Origin: Rhizobiaceae bacterium
GTDB lineage: Bacteria; Pseudomonadota; Alphaproteobacteria; Rhizobiales; Rhizobiaceae
DNA length: 64,000 bases
Assembly (NCBI GenBank): GCA_023953835.1
Contig: JAMLJB010000001.1
Location: 682,001-746,000, forward strand
Reading direction: 5' to 3'
A program made the translations under genes and the position numbers. Shown here one piece after another: positions 32,913-43,371 of the stretch. The number at the start of each line of letters is the position of its first letter. The first letter of the stretch is position 1. A model generated the notes under the pieces. The model did no database searches. It was not told where the DNA came from and worked only from the letters and a program-made list of their open reading frames with translations.

Positions 32913-34565
32913 ATGACCCGCTCGAACAAGATCGATCTCAGCCCTGAAATTCTGGCCGCAGCGGCGGAAAGCAAAGCTTGGCCGTTCGAAGAGGCGCGCA
33001 AGATCATCGAACGCTACAAGGGCAGGAACTATCCTGAAACGGTGTTGTTCGAGACCGGCTACGGACCCTCGGGCCTGCCGCATATCGGCACGTTCGGCGA
33101 AGTGGCGCGCACCTCGATGGTCCGCCATGCATTCCGCGTGCTGACCGAGGACAGGGTCCAGACGAAGCTGCTGTGCTTCTCGGACGACGTGGATGGCATG
33201 CGTAAGGTCCCGGACAATGTGCCCAACCGGGAGATGATGGCGCAGCATATGGGCAAGCCGCTGACCCGCGTGCCCGACCCCTTCGGAAAATACGAGAGCT
33301 TCGGGCACCACAACAATGCGATGCTGCGTCGCTTCCTCGACACGTTCGGTTTCGACTACGAGTTCGCCTCCGCGCTCGACTACTACACGTCGGGCCGCTT
33401 CGACGACGGTCTGGTGCGGATGCTGGAGCAGTATGACAAGGTGATGGCGGTCATGCTGCCGACGCTGCGCGAGGAACGTCGCAAGACCTATGCGCCGATC
33501 CTGCCCATTCATCCCGAGACCGGGGTGGTCATGCAGGTTCCCATCGATGAAGTGCATCCCGGCCGCGCGACAGTCGTGTGGACCGATCCCGACACCGGCA
33601 AGCGCTGGGAGACTTCGGTGAAGAAGGGCGGCTGCAAGGCGCAATGGAAGCCGGATTGGGCGCTGCGCTGGGCCGTGCTCGGCGTCGACTACGAGATGTC
33701 CGGCAAGGATCACATCGACAATGTGAAGACCTCGGGCAAGATTTGCCGCATTCTGGGTGGCGTTCCGCCCGAAGGCTTCAACTACGAGCTGTTTCTGGAC
33801 GAAAAGGGCGAGAAGATTTCCAAGTCCAAGGGCAATGGCATCACCATCGATGAATGGCTGACCTACGCTCCGACGGAGAGCCTCGGCCTCTATATGTTCC
33901 AGCGCCCGAAGCAGGCCAAGAAACTGTATTTCGACGTGATCCCGAAAGCCGTGGACGAATATTACACATTTCTGTCGGCATATAACCGGCAGGATTGGAA
34001 GGAGCGCCTCGGCAACCCGGTCTGGCACATGCATGACGGCAACCCGCCCGCCATCGACCTGCCGGTACCCTTCGCGCTGCTGCTCAATCTGGTCAGCGCC
34101 TCGAACGCCCAGAACAAAAGCGTTCTTTGGGGGTTCATCTCGCGCTATGCGCAGGACGTGACGCCTGAAAGCCATCCCGAGCTGGACCGTCTGGTCGGCT
34201 ATGCCATCCGGTACTTCGACGATTTCGTGAAGCCCGCGAAGCAATACCGCGTGCCGGACGAGGTCGAGCGCGATGCGCTTGCCAAGCTTTCCGATGCTTT
34301 GGCCAAGCTTCCCGAAGGCGCGGACAGTGAGGCGATCCAGAATGCTTCCCTCAATGTTGCGCGCAAGATCGAGCGCTATCAGGATCATGCCAAGCAAAGC
34401 CCGGAAGGCGGGCCGGGCGTGTCGGTTGCCTTTTTCCAGATGATCTATCAGGTGCTGATCGGCCAGGAGCGCGGACCGCGCTTCGGCTCCTTCGCGGCCT
34501 TGTACGGCATCGGCGAAACACGCGCGCTGATCGAAAGGGCGATCGCCGGAAAACTGGCTGCCTGA
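32913..34565 (+). CDS. lysK: Lysyl-tRNA synthetase, class I
   Basis: Charges tRNA-Lys with lysine. This is the class I enzyme found in archaea, spirochetes and many alphaproteobacteria, unrelated to the class II LysS. 550 residues with the Rossmann signature [10 protein letters not shown] (HIGH equivalent, about 56-59), the catalytic GKDHIDNV region, and [10 protein letters not shown] (KMSKS equivalent, about 301-305), followed by an alpha-helical C-terminal domain. The ATG at 32913 has GAAGGA upstream; the longer frame from 32856 lacks a ribosome site. Confidence 0.96.
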   Translation: MTRSNKIDLSPEILAAAAESKAWPFEEARKIIERYKGRNYPETVLFETGYGPSGLPHIGTFGEVARTSMVRHAFRVLTEDRVQTKLLCFSDDVDGMRKVPDNVPNREMMAQHMGKPLTRVPDPFGKYESFGHHNNAMLRRFLDTFGFDYEFASALDYYTSGRFDDGLVRMLEQYDKVMAVMLPTLREERRKTYAPILPIHPETGVVMQVPIDEVHPGRATVVWTDPDTGKRWETSVKKGGCKAQWKPDWALRWAVLGVDYEMSGKDHIDNVKTSGKICRILGGVPPEGFNYELFLDEKGEKISKSKGNGITIDEWLTYAPTESLGLYMFQRPKQAKKLYFDVIPKAVDEYYTFLSAYNRQDWKERLGNPVWHMHDGNPPAIDLPVPFALLLNLVSASNAQNKSVLWGFISRYAQDVTPESHPELDRLVGYAIRYFDDFVKPAKQYRVPDEVERDALAKLSDALAKLPEGADSEAIQNASLNVARKIERYQDHAKQSPEGGPGVSVAFFQMIYQVLIGQERGPRFGSFAALYGIGETRALIERAIAGKLAA

Positions 34566-34569
34566 CGCG

Positions 34570-35493
34570 CTACTGCGACAATTGCGGGGCCGGCGGAAAC
34601 GGCCCGCTCAGCGGCGGCTGGTCCGGGGGCGGAGCCAACGGTTCATCGGTCGCAGGCCCCGTCTCGGGAATCTCCATCGGCGCAGGGTCCGCTACGCGAG
34701 GAAGATTGAGGCCGCCTTGCGCGGGCGGGCGTCCGTAGATGCCCTTTCCGGCAGCGCTGGTCTTCTGTCCTGCATCCGCGTAGGGGCCGGAGGAAGCGGG
34801 CCGCGCCCAGCCGTTCGAGACAAGCCACTCCGCGACATCGGTCTTGCCGACATGGCACTCCGCCACAACGGTCTGCTCGCCGGGTTCAGGCGGCACGACG
34901 CATGCAATCGCCCTGCCTCGCAGCCATGAGCGGAACGCCGTTCGCGCCAGTTGGCCGCATGGCCACTCTTCCCCCTCGAAAGTGCATTTTTCTTCAGGAG
35001 CCAAAGGCTCGATCCCCGCAAGCGCGATGCGGTAGCCCTGCGCCTCAAGCATCCCGGCCGAGGAGGCGACGGGCTTGAACAGGCGCGTGCTTTTCCATTC
35101 GCCGGAATTTTTCGGCGGCTCGGGCTGCGCCGCTTGCCCGCTCAATGGCGGGCGCGGCGGCAGCCGCTCAAGTTCAACCGGCTCCGGTGCGGGGCCCTGC
35201 TCCGGCGCGACGACGGCTGCGATGTCCGGTTCGGGCTGAGCTTCGTCGGCAGGCGGGACATCCTGTTGCACGGTGTCTTCCGTTGGCGGGCCCGCATCTG
35301 CCTGTTCGTCCGCCGGTTGCGGCTCGTCCTCGGGAATGCCTTCCGCGACGGCGGCGAGTTCCGCATCGTTCAGGTCGGCAGGGTCGGCTTGAAAGGCAGG
35401 CTCCGGCAGAGCGATTATCGAGCCGGTCCACACAATGCCGATTGCGGCCAGCATCAGCCCGGAGGCGGCAAGCGCTGCGTGCCTGAAACGCAT
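34570..35493 (-). CDS. Membrane-anchored thermonuclease-fold (SNase-like) protein
   Basis: 307 residues: an N-terminal signal anchor (about 7-27, ALAASGLMLAAIGIVWTGSII), a long acidic Pro/Glu/Ala-rich linker (about 35-135), an SNase-like OB-fold domain (about 145-245), and a Pro-rich tail. The OB fold shows YRIALAGIEPLAPEEKC, EEWPCGQLARTAFRSWLRG and CHVGKTDVAEWLVSNGWARP. Some catalytic residues of staphylococcal nuclease (Arg and Glu of the RLxxIDxPE motif) are not clearly kept, so nuclease activity is doubtful; the cysteines could form disulfides in the periplasm. It is convergent with lysK. Confidence 0.75.
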   Translation of the reverse strand: MRFRHAALAASGLMLAAIGIVWTGSIIALPEPAFQADPADLNDAELAAVAEGIPEDEPQPADEQADAGPPTEDTVQQDVPPADEAQPEPDIAAVVAPEQGPAPEPVELERLPPRPPLSGQAAQPEPPKNSGEWKSTRLFKPVASSAGMLEAQGYRIALAGIEPLAPEEKCTFEGEEWPCGQLARTAFRSWLRGRAIACVVPPEPGEQTVVAECHVGKTDVAEWLVSNGWARPASSGPYADAGQKTSAAGKGIYGRPPAQGGLNLPRVADPAPMEIPETGPATDEPLAPPPDQPPLSGPFPPAPQLSQ

Positions 35494-35496
35494 CTC

Positions 35497-36132
35497 TTAT
35501 TGGCTCGCCCAGGTAATTCGCGCGACCCATTCGATTTCGTCCGCGCGCAAGCGCCGTGACGCATGCTCCGGGTTGAGCGAATGCAATTCCATTTCCGATC
35601 CGGTGCGCCGCGCCAGAATCTTGGCCATGACCTCGCCCGAGCGCGTCTTGACCACGACCCGGTCGCCCTTGCGCAGGCTGGCGTCCGGTCGCACGATCAG
35701 GACATCGTTGTTGCGATAGAGCGGCAGCATCGAATCTCCCTGTACTTTCAGCGCATAGGAACCGTCTTCCGGTCCCGCAGGCAAGTCGATCGTGTCGAAC
35801 CCCTGCCCTGAGGGAAAGCCGCCATCATCGAAGAAGCCACCCTCCCCCGCCTGGGCAAAGCCAAGCAGCGGAACTGTCGCGCGTGGCCGGGCGGGCGCGT
35901 CCGTGTCGTTGACCAGCATCATGAACTCTTCGACCGAAGAGTTGGTGGCCTCGATGATCTTTGCCAGCGACTCGGTTGAAGGCCAGCGCAGCCTTCCATC
36001 GGGCGAACATCGCTTTGATTTGTTGAAAGCCGTCGCATCCAGCCCCGCGCGCTTGGCGAGGCCTGAGGCGGACAGGGAATAGCGGGCGGCCAGCGCGTCT
36101 ATCGCTGCCCATACGCGTTCATGCGAGAGCAT
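35497..36132 (-). CDS. XRE-type HTH / S24 (LexA-like) peptidase regulator
   Basis: 211 residues with an N-terminal helix-turn-helix (about 8-70; SASGLAKRAGLDATAFNKSKR) and a C-terminal S24 signal-peptidase-like domain. The catalytic Ser sits in QGDSMLPLYRNNDV and the Lys in GDRVVVKTRSGEVMAK. This is the layout of CI-like repressors that cleave themselves when bound to RecA, but this chromosomal gene has no phage neighbours and is conserved in rhizobia as a stand-alone regulator. The ATG at 36132 follows GGGAGG. Its stop lies just before the SNase-like gene, suggesting co-transcription. Confidence 0.85.
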   Translation of the reverse strand: MLSHERVWAAIDALAARYSLSASGLAKRAGLDATAFNKSKRCSPDGRLRWPSTESLAKIIEATNSSVEEFMMLVNDTDAPARPRATVPLLGFAQAGEGGFFDDGGFPSGQGFDTIDLPAGPEDGSYALKVQGDSMLPLYRNNDVLIVRPDASLRKGDRVVVKTRSGEVMAKILARRTGSEMELHSLNPEHASRRLRADEIEWVARITWASQ

Positions 36133-36170
36133 GCACGCACCTCCCAAAAAGGAAAATATGCCTTTCCCTT

Positions 36171-36749
36171 CTAATCGGCGGGCGCAGGATTGTCCAGCCG
36201 TTGGTCGATCTTCCGCTTGGCCTGGCTTCGCATGGCCTGATGTGCGGTCAGAAATCGGCTTTCTGCTTCATCCGGCTCACGCGATATGGCGTGGACGCCG
36301 AGCAATTCGACCACCTCTTCCATCGGAACGAAACGGCGGTTCGGCACATCATAAATGCCAGCCGTCGTGAGGATTTCGCAGGCGGTTTCGCCGTTCTCCA
36401 GAACGAACCTGTGCTTCCCCAACACCTGCAGGCCCTGCCACAGTTCCAGCGAGGACAGGATGTCGAAGCGCCGCCACAACCTGATTTCGCGCAGGAACAC
36501 GCATTCGATGCCGCCCATCATCGGGACCCAGCCTTTTTCGCGGCCGAGTCTCACCAGCCCGCTGCGCATGAAGATGTCGTAGCGACCGACATCCGCCAGC
36601 ATTGGATAGCGGGCATTGTTCATATGCAGGTTGCTGTCGATGTCACTCGGCAGACAGCGAAATGACAGGCGCGACATGTCGCCCACCCGAAAAGGGCCAC
36701 GGCTTTTTACAGTCGCGGCCATGATGGCCATGCGCGCCCAGACATACAT
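36171..36749 (-). CDS. Hotdog-fold acyl-CoA thioesterase-like protein
   Basis: 192 residues resembling the 4HBT/THEM6-like thioesterase family: RLSFRCLPSDIDSNLHMNNARYPMLADVGRYD is the hotdog long helix and active-site region (Asp in SDIDSNLHMNN), with ECVFLREIRLWRRFDI further on. It probably hydrolyses acyl-CoA or related thioesters. It is the last gene of the leftward beta-oxidation operon, 6 bp after the multifunctional hydratase/dehydrogenase gene, which supports a role in releasing free acids or CoA during acyl degradation. Translation could also begin at internal ATGs (36731 or 36722). Confidence 0.75.
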   Translation of the reverse strand: MYVWARMAIMAATVKSRGPFRVGDMSRLSFRCLPSDIDSNLHMNNARYPMLADVGRYDIFMRSGLVRLGREKGWVPMMGGIECVFLREIRLWRRFDILSSLELWQGLQVLGKHRFVLENGETACEILTTAGIYDVPNRRFVPMEEVVELLGVHAISREPDEAESRFLTAHQAMRSQAKRKIDQRLDNPAPAD

Positions 36750-36755
36750 GCGCGG

Positions 36756-38972
36756 TCACGCCGCCTTCTCCGTTTCGCCCTTGTAGGGGTCGAAGTGCCT
36801 GTAGAAGGTGTCGCCCTTCTCCGCCATTTCCACGAGAAGCTTCGGGGCCTTGAAATCGGCGCCGTATTTCTTCTGGAGCGCCTTGGCCTGCTTTACGAAG
36901 GCCTCGGTTCCCATGAAGTCGATATAGGACAATGCGCCGCCCGTGTAGGGCGCGAAGCCGAAGGCAAGGATCGAGCCGACATCCGCCTCGCGCGGGTCGG
37001 TGACGATCCCTTCGGCCATCACGCGCGCGGCCTCCAGCGCAATGGTCGTCAGCAGGCGCTTCTTCAGTTCCTCGAAGTCCACCTGCTCCGGCCTGAGCTG
37101 CGGATAGAGATCGCCCAGACCCGGCCAAAGCTTCTTCTTCGCAGGCTTCGGCGGATAGTCATAAAAGCCTTTGCCGTTCTTGCGCCCGAACCGGCCGTGC
37201 TTGTCGACCATCGTGTCGATGAGCTTCATCTGTTCGGGATCGATGGCGTTTTCGCCAAGATCGCGGACGGTCTGGTGCATGATCTTCTGCGCCAGATCGA
37301 CGGCTGTTTCGTCAGTCAATGCCAGCGGGCCTACCGGCATGCCGACTGCCTTGGCAGCGTTCTCGATCATCGGGGCTGGAACACCCTCGATCAGCATCTT
37401 GTAGGCTTCCGACATATAGCGCAGCACGCAGCGATTCACATAGAAGCCGCGCGTGTCGTTGACCACGATGGGCGTTTTTTTGATGGCGCGCACATAGTCG
37501 ATGGCCACGGCCAGCGCCTTGTCGCCGGTTTTCTTGCCGAGAATGATCTCGACAAGCATCATCCTGTCGACGGGCGAGAAGAAATGGATACCGATGAAAT
37601 TCTTCGGACGCACCGAGTTTTTCGCCAGAGATGAAATCGGGATGGTGGAGGTGTTGGACGCAAAGACCGCCGACGATTTCAGAACGGCCTCGGCCTGCTC
37701 GGTCGTGGCCTTCTTCACGGCCGAATCCTCGAAAACGGCTTCCACAACCAGATCGCAGCCCTGCAGGTCGGCATAGTCGGCGGTCGGGGTGATTAGCGAA
37801 AGAAGCTTGTCCTTTTCTTCCGGCTTGGCGCGACCCTTCTTGATTGCATCGGAAATCAGATTGTCCGAATGCGCCTTGCCCTTTTCGGCAAGCGCGACCT
37901 CGCGGTCGAGCAGGACGACCGGAATGCCTGCTTTGGCCGTGACATAGGCGATCCCGGCTCCCATGAAGCCCGCGCCGAGCACGCCGATCTTTCTGAACTT
38001 CGTCTCCGGCACGCCCGACGGGCGGCGCGCGCCTTTGTTCAGTTCCTGCAAGGATACGAACAGCGAGCGGATCATCGCTGCCGCTTCCTTCGACTGCATG
38101 ATCTCGGTGAAGTAGCGCCGCTCGATTTTCAATGCAGTGTCGAAAGGAACGAGAAGCCCTTCATATACGCATTTCAGGATGGCCAGCGCCGCCGGATAAT
38201 TGCCGTAGGTCTCGCGGCGCAGGATGGCGATGGCCGGTGGCCAGAGGTTCGCTCCCGCCGCCGAGTAGACCGGGCCGCCGGGCAATTTGAAGCCCTTCTC
38301 GTCCCAGGGCTGCGTGGCCTTCAATCCGTTCCGGATCAGTGTTTTCGCGGCGGCCACCAGTTCGCCCGGTTCCGCGACCTCTTGCACGAGGTTCATGGCC
38401 TTTGCCTTTTGCGGGGTCAGCGTCTGGCCGGAGGTGAGAAACTGGAGCGCCGCCTGCGGATCGGCAAGGCGTGGCACGCGCTGTGTACCACCCGCTCCGG
38501 GGAAAATGCCCACCTTCACCTCGGGCAACGCGATCTTCACCTTGTCGGAATTGGCCGCCACGCGCGCATGACAGGACAGCGCAAGCTCGAATGCGCCACC
38601 CATGCACGTACCGTTGATCGCGGCGACCCATGGCTTGCCGCTGGTTTCCAGCTTGCGGTACAAGCCGGTCAGGTAGCCCGTGCTGTCGAACAGGGCCTGG
38701 GTCGCCTTTTCCAGATTCTTCCTGCTGTCGCGCGCGAAGGCCGCGACCTGGCCTTGCAGCATCTTCAGATCGGCGCCGCCGGAAAAACTGTCCTTTCCGG
38801 AAGTGATGACGGCGCCCTTGATCGCCGCATCGCCCGCGACCTGATCGACAATTTGGTCCAGTTCCCGGATGACGCTTTCGTCGATGACGTTCATGGATTT
38901 GCCGGGCATGTCCCACGTCACAAGCGCAATGCCGTCCGCGTCGGTTTCGATGGTGAAGTTCGTGTAGCTCAT
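36756..38972 (-). CDS. Bifunctional enoyl-CoA hydratase / 3-hydroxyacyl-CoA dehydrogenase
   Basis: 738 residues of the FadB/FadJ alpha-subunit type. The N-terminal crotonase domain (about 1-290) shows GADLKMLQG and the oxyanion motif [18 protein letters not shown] with the catalytic Glu in [16 protein letters not shown]. The C-terminal dehydrogenase domain (about 325-720) shows the NAD site [35 protein letters not shown] and the hinge [15 protein letters not shown]. It converts enoyl-CoA through 3-hydroxyacyl-CoA to 3-ketoacyl-CoA. The ATG at 38972 has GGGAG upstream. The thiolase gene ends 15 bp before it, consistent with a trifunctional complex. Confidence 0.94.
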   Translation of the reverse strand: MSYTNFTIETDADGIALVTWDMPGKSMNVIDESVIRELDQIVDQVAGDAAIKGAVITSGKDSFSGGADLKMLQGQVAAFARDSRKNLEKATQALFDSTGYLTGLYRKLETSGKPWVAAINGTCMGGAFELALSCHARVAANSDKVKIALPEVKVGIFPGAGGTQRVPRLADPQAALQFLTSGQTLTPQKAKAMNLVQEVAEPGELVAAAKTLIRNGLKATQPWDEKGFKLPGGPVYSAAGANLWPPAIAILRRETYGNYPAALAILKCVYEGLLVPFDTALKIERRYFTEIMQSKEAAAMIRSLFVSLQELNKGARRPSGVPETKFRKIGVLGAGFMGAGIAYVTAKAGIPVVLLDREVALAEKGKAHSDNLISDAIKKGRAKPEEKDKLLSLITPTADYADLQGCDLVVEAVFEDSAVKKATTEQAEAVLKSSAVFASNTSTIPISSLAKNSVRPKNFIGIHFFSPVDRMMLVEIILGKKTGDKALAVAIDYVRAIKKTPIVVNDTRGFYVNRCVLRYMSEAYKMLIEGVPAPMIENAAKAVGMPVGPLALTDETAVDLAQKIMHQTVRDLGENAIDPEQMKLIDTMVDKHGRFGRKNGKGFYDYPPKPAKKKLWPGLGDLYPQLRPEQVDFEELKKRLLTTIALEAARVMAEGIVTDPREADVGSILAFGFAPYTGGALSYIDFMGTEAFVKQAKALQKKYGADFKAPKLLVEMAEKGDTFYRHFDPYKGETEKAA

Positions 38973-38987
38973 CAAAATATCTCCCGA

Positions 38988-40196
38988 TCAGACGCGTTCG
39001 ATAATCGTTGCGGTGCCCATGCCCGCGCCGATGCAGAGCGTGACCAGCGCCGTTTTGAGATCGCGCCGTTCAAGCTCGTCGAGCACTGTGCCGAACACAA
39101 TCGCGCCCGTCGCGCCAAGGGGGTGACCCATGGCGATCGCGCCGCCGTTCACATTTATGCGGTTGTGCGGAATGTCGAAGGCCTGCATGTAGCGCAGCAC
39201 AACGGACGCGAACGCCTCGTTCAGTTCGAACAGGTCGATATCCTTCAACTTCATCTTCGCGCGCTTGAGCAACTTTTCCGTCACATCGACGGGCCCGGTC
39301 AGCATGATGGCCGGCTCCGAGCCGATATTGGCGAACGCCTTGATGCGCGCGCGTGGTTTCAGCCCCATCGATTTGCCCGCCTTCTTCGAGCCGATCAGCA
39401 CTGCGGCTGCGCCATCCACGATGCCGGAGGAATTGCCGGCATGGTGGACGTGGATGATTTCTTCCAGTTCCGGGTAGCGCTGTACCGCGACAGCATCGAA
39501 GCCACCCATCTCGCCCGGAATGACGAAGGACGGATTGAGGGAAGCAAGCGCCTGCATGTCGGTGCCGGGACGCATATGCTCGTCATGGTCGAGAATGGTC
39601 AGCCCGTTGACGTCCTTGACCGGCACGACCGACTTCTTGAAATAGCCCTTCTCCCAGGCATGGGCCGCGCGCTTCTGGCTCTCGACTGCATAGGCGTCGA
39701 CATCGTCACGCGAGAAACCGTATTTGGTGGCGATCAGGTCGGCGGAAATACCCTGCGGCACGAACCAGCCCGGGAACCCCACGGAGGGGTCCATGTACCA
39801 GGAGCCGCCCGACATGCCCATGCCGACACGCGACATGGATTCGACGCCGCCCGCGATCACGATCTCGTCCGCGCCCTGCGCGATCTTGGCAGCACCCAGA
39901 TTGATGGCGTCGAGGCCGGAAGCGCAGAAGCGCGAGACCTGAATGCCGGGAGCCTTGATGTCATAACCCGCCTCGAAGGCTGCCGAACGGGGAATGACCG
40001 CGCCGGCCTCGCCTACCGGATCGACGCATCCGAAAATGATGTCGTCTACCGTCGACGTATCGAGGCCGTTGCGATCACGCAACGCGGCGAGCGTCGTCGC
40101 TGCGAGACGAGGCGTCGGCACTTCATGCAGCGAACCGTCCTTCTTGCCGCGCCCGCGCGGCGTCCTCACCGCATCATAGACAAACACGTCTGCCAT
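38988..40196 (-). CDS. Acetyl-CoA acyltransferase (FadA-type thiolase)
   Basis: 402 residues; thiolytic cleavage of 3-ketoacyl-CoA to acetyl-CoA and a shortened acyl-CoA. The nucleophilic cysteine is C91 in [12 protein letters not shown], the His lies in [17 protein letters not shown] and the C-terminal proton-transfer Cys in [13 protein letters not shown]. The gene sits between an acyl-CoA dehydrogenase gene and the hydratase/dehydrogenase gene on the same strand. A degradative rather than polyhydroxybutyrate-type role is therefore likely. A second, less related thiolase gene lies at 52876. Confidence 0.93.
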   Translation of the reverse strand: MADVFVYDAVRTPRGRGKKDGSLHEVPTPRLAATTLAALRDRNGLDTSTVDDIIFGCVDPVGEAGAVIPRSAAFEAGYDIKAPGIQVSRFCASGLDAINLGAAKIAQGADEIVIAGGVESMSRVGMGMSGGSWYMDPSVGFPGWFVPQGISADLIATKYGFSRDDVDAYAVESQKRAAHAWEKGYFKKSVVPVKDVNGLTILDHDEHMRPGTDMQALASLNPSFVIPGEMGGFDAVAVQRYPELEEIIHVHHAGNSSGIVDGAAAVLIGSKKAGKSMGLKPRARIKAFANIGSEPAIMLTGPVDVTEKLLKRAKMKLKDIDLFELNEAFASVVLRYMQAFDIPHNRINVNGGAIAMGHPLGATGAIVFGTVLDELERRDLKTALVTLCIGAGMGTATIIERV

Positions 40197-40223
40197 GGTT
40201 TTTCTCCTTGTATCCGATACCGC

Positions 40224-41393
40224 TCACAGCGAGCGAGCGATCAGAACCTTCATGATCTCATTTGTGCCGCCATAGATGCGCTGCACGCGCGCATCCCTGA
40301 ACATGCGGGCAATCGGGTATTCGTTCATATAGCCATAGCCGCCGAAAAGCTGGAGGCATTCGTCCACGACTTTGCCCTGCAAATCGGTGAGCCAGTACTT
40401 CGCCATCGAGGCGGTGACGGGGTCCAGCCCGCCGCCTATGTGGCGGCTGACGCAATCATTGTAGAACACGCGACCAATGGTGATCTCGGTCTTGAGTTCG
40501 GCCAGCTTGAACTGGGTGTTCTGGAAATCGAGGATCGGCTTGCCGAACGCCTTGCGCTCCTTCACGTAGTCTACTGTCACGGCCAGCGCCCGCTCGGCCA
40601 TCGCGATTGCCTGCGTTCCCACCAGCAACCGCTCCTGCGGCAGTTGCTGCATAAGCTGGACGAAGCCCTGCCCCTCTTCCGGCCCGAGCAGATTGGCGGT
40701 CGGCACGCGCACATCGTTGAAGAAGAGTTCGGAGGTGTCGTTCGCCTTTAGCCCGATCTTGTCGAGGTTGCGGCCCCGCTCGAACCCCTCCACTTCATCC
40801 GTCTCGACCACAAGAAGCGAGGTACCCTTGGCTCCGAGGCTCGGGTCCGTCTTGGTGACGACGACAATGAGGTTGGCGTTCTGGCCATTGGTGATGAAGG
40901 TTTTCGAGCCGTTGATCCGATATTGGTTGCCGGACTTCTCCGCCCGCGTCCGGATGCCCTGCAGATCGGAACCGGCCCCCGGCTCGGTCATGGCAATGGC
41001 CCCGATCAACTCGCCCGTCGCCATGCGCGGCAGCCAGCGGCGCTTCTGCTCCTCGCTGCCGTAGTGGAGGATGTAGGGCGCGACGATTGCATTGTGGAGC
41101 GCGATCCCGAAACCGTCCGTGCCGACATGGCCGAGCGCTTCCGCGATTGCGCTTTCATGGGCGAACGTACCGCCCGCGCCGCCATATTCTTCCGGCATGG
41201 AGGCGCAAAGCAGGCCGTTCTGCCCGGCCTTTTCCCACGCGGCGCGCTCGACGATCTCGTTCTTTTCATACTCGTCATATTTCGGTGCGATTTCGTTCTC
41301 CAGAAACCGTACCGACATGTCGTAGAGCATGGACACGTCGTCGCTTGCCCATGCCGGCTTTGGCAGGCCCAGTATTTCAGATGCGCTCGCCAT
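40224..41393 (-). CDS. Acyl-CoA dehydrogenase (LCAD/IVD-type base)
   Basis: 389-residue FAD enzyme, alpha,beta-dehydrogenating acyl-CoA. The domain order is N-terminal helices, a beta-barrel (AMTEPGAGSDLQGIRTRAEK, FITNGQNANL) and a C-terminal helical domain (GYGYMNEYPIARMFRDAR, IYGGTNEIMKVLIA). The MCAD-type catalytic Glu is replaced by Gly in YGGTNE, while a Glu occurs at PQERLLVGTQ, the position used by isovaleryl- and long-chain acyl-CoA dehydrogenases. The substrate is therefore probably a branched or long acyl chain. It is the second gene of the operon, 25 bp after the larger dehydrogenase gene. Confidence 0.92.
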   Translation of the reverse strand: MASASEILGLPKPAWASDDVSMLYDMSVRFLENEIAPKYDEYEKNEIVERAAWEKAGQNGLLCASMPEEYGGAGGTFAHESAIAEALGHVGTDGFGIALHNAIVAPYILHYGSEEQKRRWLPRMATGELIGAIAMTEPGAGSDLQGIRTRAEKSGNQYRINGSKTFITNGQNANLIVVVTKTDPSLGAKGTSLLVVETDEVEGFERGRNLDKIGLKANDTSELFFNDVRVPTANLLGPEEGQGFVQLMQQLPQERLLVGTQAIAMAERALAVTVDYVKERKAFGKPILDFQNTQFKLAELKTEITIGRVFYNDCVSRHIGGGLDPVTASMAKYWLTDLQGKVVDECLQLFGGYGYMNEYPIARMFRDARVQRIYGGTNEIMKVLIARSL

Positions 41394-41418
41394 ATGTCCT
41401 CCCGGCGAAATGGTATGG

Positions 41419-43215
41419 TCAGAATGCTTCCGCAGGCAGCGCCATCATGGAGCCCGAGCCGCTTGATATGCGCGCGAGATGAGCCGCCGTCTCGGGCATG
41501 ATGCGCTCCATGAAATAGCGGGCGGTCACCAGCTTGTTCTCATAGAATTCCTGCGACCCGTTCGCGCCCTCCACCAGCCGCGCCTGAGCGATCCTGGCCA
41601 TCTTACCCCACATATAGCCCAACGACACAAGGCCGAAGAGGTGCATGTAATCGGTGGAAGCAGCACCGGCGTCTTCCGGATTCTTCATTCCGTTCTGCAT
41701 CAACCACAGCGTTGCGGCCTGAAGATCGTTCAGACCCTTTTTCAGCGCCTTGGTGAAGGGCGCCATCTTCTCATCGGCGCGGTTTTCCTCGCAGAATTCG
41801 CCGACTTCCTTGAAGAAGTGCTGCACGGCGCGGCCGCCGTTCTGACCGAGCTTGCGACCGACCAGATCGAGCGCCTGAATACCGTTCGCGCCTTCGTAGA
41901 TCATGGCGATGCGTGCGTCCCGCACGAACTGGCTCATGCCATGTTCCTCGATATAGCCGTGCCCGCCAAACACCTGCTGGGCCATGACGGCGTGCTCGAA
42001 TCCCTTGTCCGTGAGAACTCCCTTGGCGACCGGGGTCATGAGCGCCAGATGATCCTCCGCAAGTTGACGGTCGCCCTCGTCGCCCGAACGGTGGGCAATG
42101 TCCGACTTGAGCGCCGTCCAGAGCATCAATGCGCGCCCTGCCTCGTTGAATGCCTTCATGGTCATCAGGTTGCGGCGGATGTCGGGATGGACAATGATCG
42201 GATCGGCCTTCTTGTCCGGCGCTTTCGGGCCGCTCAGCGAGCGGCCTTGCAGGCGTTCCTTCGCATAGCTCACTGCATTCTGGTATGCCGCCTCCGACAC
42301 CGCCAGCCCCTGCGCGGCGACACCCAGACGTGCCTCGTTCATCATCGTGAACATCGCTTTCATGCCGCCATTGATCTCGCCGATCAGATAGCCTTCGGCC
42401 TCGTCATAGTTCATGACGCAGGTGGCATTGCCGTGGATGCCCATCTTTTCCTCGATGGAACCGCACGAAACGCCGTTGCGCTTGCCGGGATTGCCATCGG
42501 AATCGAGTATGAATTTCGGCACGATGAACAGCGAGATGCCCTTGATACCGTCGGGCGATCCCTCGGCGCGCGCAAGCACCAGATGCACGATGTTTTCCGC
42601 CATGTCGTGCTCACCGGCAGAAATAAAGATCTTCTGGCCGGAAATCCTGTAAGCACCCTTGCCATCGGGAACGGCCTTCGTGCGGAGGAGCCCGAGATCG
42701 GTGCCGCAATGTGGCTCCGTCAGGTTCATCGTCCCCGTCCAAACGCCTTCGACCATCTTCGGTAGCCAGGTGGATTTCTGTTCATCGCTCCCATGAGTCA
42801 GAATGGCGGCAATCGCGCCATGGGTCAGGCCCGGATACATCATCAGCGCCATGTTCGCGGAGATGAAATATTCGCTGACCGCCTGGTTGACCGAATATGG
42901 CAACCCCTGCCCGCCGAACTCCGCCGGAATTGCAAGCGCCATCCAGCCGCCGTCGCGATAGGCGTCATAAGCGGCCTTGAAGCTCTTCGGCGTGGTCACG
43001 TCGCCGTCGGCGGTGCGGGTACAGCCTTCGAGGTCACCGTCGCGATTGGTGGGCTGAATGACATTCTCCGCCAGCTTCGCCGCCTCGCCCAATATGGCGT
43101 CGAGCATGTCGCCGCTCGCGTCGGCAAAGCCGGGAAGATTGCTGTAGCGCTCAAATCCGAGCACTTCGTTGAGCACGAAGAGCGTGTCTCTTACCGGCGC
43201 TTGATAGATCGGCAT
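41419..43215 (-). CDS. Acyl-CoA dehydrogenase with C-terminal extension
   Basis: 598 residues: the long acyl-CoA dehydrogenase type with an N-terminal extension and a C-terminal helical domain (after about residue 470), as in FadE-like/DmdC-like proteins. Motifs are NLTEPHCGTDLGLLRTKA, KIFISAGEHDMAEN, VFGGHGYIEEHGMSQFVRDAR and the catalytic Glu in MIYEGANGIQALDL, the MCAD-type position. The ATG at 43215 follows GGAGGAACGC. It is the promoter-proximal gene of the operon, and a MerR-type palindrome lies about 90-110 bp upstream. Confidence 0.93.
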   Translation of the reverse strand: MPIYQAPVRDTLFVLNEVLGFERYSNLPGFADASGDMLDAILGEAAKLAENVIQPTNRDGDLEGCTRTADGDVTTPKSFKAAYDAYRDGGWMALAIPAEFGGQGLPYSVNQAVSEYFISANMALMMYPGLTHGAIAAILTHGSDEQKSTWLPKMVEGVWTGTMNLTEPHCGTDLGLLRTKAVPDGKGAYRISGQKIFISAGEHDMAENIVHLVLARAEGSPDGIKGISLFIVPKFILDSDGNPGKRNGVSCGSIEEKMGIHGNATCVMNYDEAEGYLIGEINGGMKAMFTMMNEARLGVAAQGLAVSEAAYQNAVSYAKERLQGRSLSGPKAPDKKADPIIVHPDIRRNLMTMKAFNEAGRALMLWTALKSDIAHRSGDEGDRQLAEDHLALMTPVAKGVLTDKGFEHAVMAQQVFGGHGYIEEHGMSQFVRDARIAMIYEGANGIQALDLVGRKLGQNGGRAVQHFFKEVGEFCEENRADEKMAPFTKALKKGLNDLQAATLWLMQNGMKNPEDAGAASTDYMHLFGLVSLGYMWGKMARIAQARLVEGANGSQEFYENKLVTARYFMERIMPETAAHLARISSGSGSMMALPAEAF

Positions 43216-43303
43216 GCGTTCCTCCACAAACAGACCAGCGACCCCGACGCACAAGCTTCAGGATCAGAAACAAAGAAGCAATGTTCCATTCCCATGTTCA
43301 ATA

Positions 43304-43327
43304 ATTGACGTTTGCGTAAACGTCAAT
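43304..43327 (-). promoter_or_regulatory. MerR/LiuR-type operator before the beta-oxidation operon
   Basis: A perfect inverted repeat, ATTGACGTTT-GCGT-AAACGTCAAT. Read leftward it overlaps a promoter-like TTGACG, 17 nt, TATTGA, so the operator fills the spacer, as is typical for MerR-family control. The core resembles the published LiuR-type motif of acyl-CoA and branched-chain degradation genes. Confidence 0.6.
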
Positions 43328-43371
43328 TTTGTTCTTCGCCGATCTTGTCGGCGATTTCGGGCGGCTGGGGG

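Noticed and set aside
32871..34397. A 508-codon minus-strand frame opposite lysK
   Set aside because: Antisense shadow; the plus strand carries the class I LysRS HIGH and KMSKS equivalents.
34570..35493. Annotation as an active thermonuclease
   Set aside because: The SNase-like fold is likely, but I could not match all catalytic Arg/Glu residues, so only the fold is claimed.
37869..40751. A 960-codon open plus-strand frame opposite the beta-oxidation genes
   Set aside because: Its translation is rich in His, Arg and Asp with no domain, and it is exactly antisense to FadJ-type and thiolase genes with clear motifs. High GC content keeps antisense frames open.
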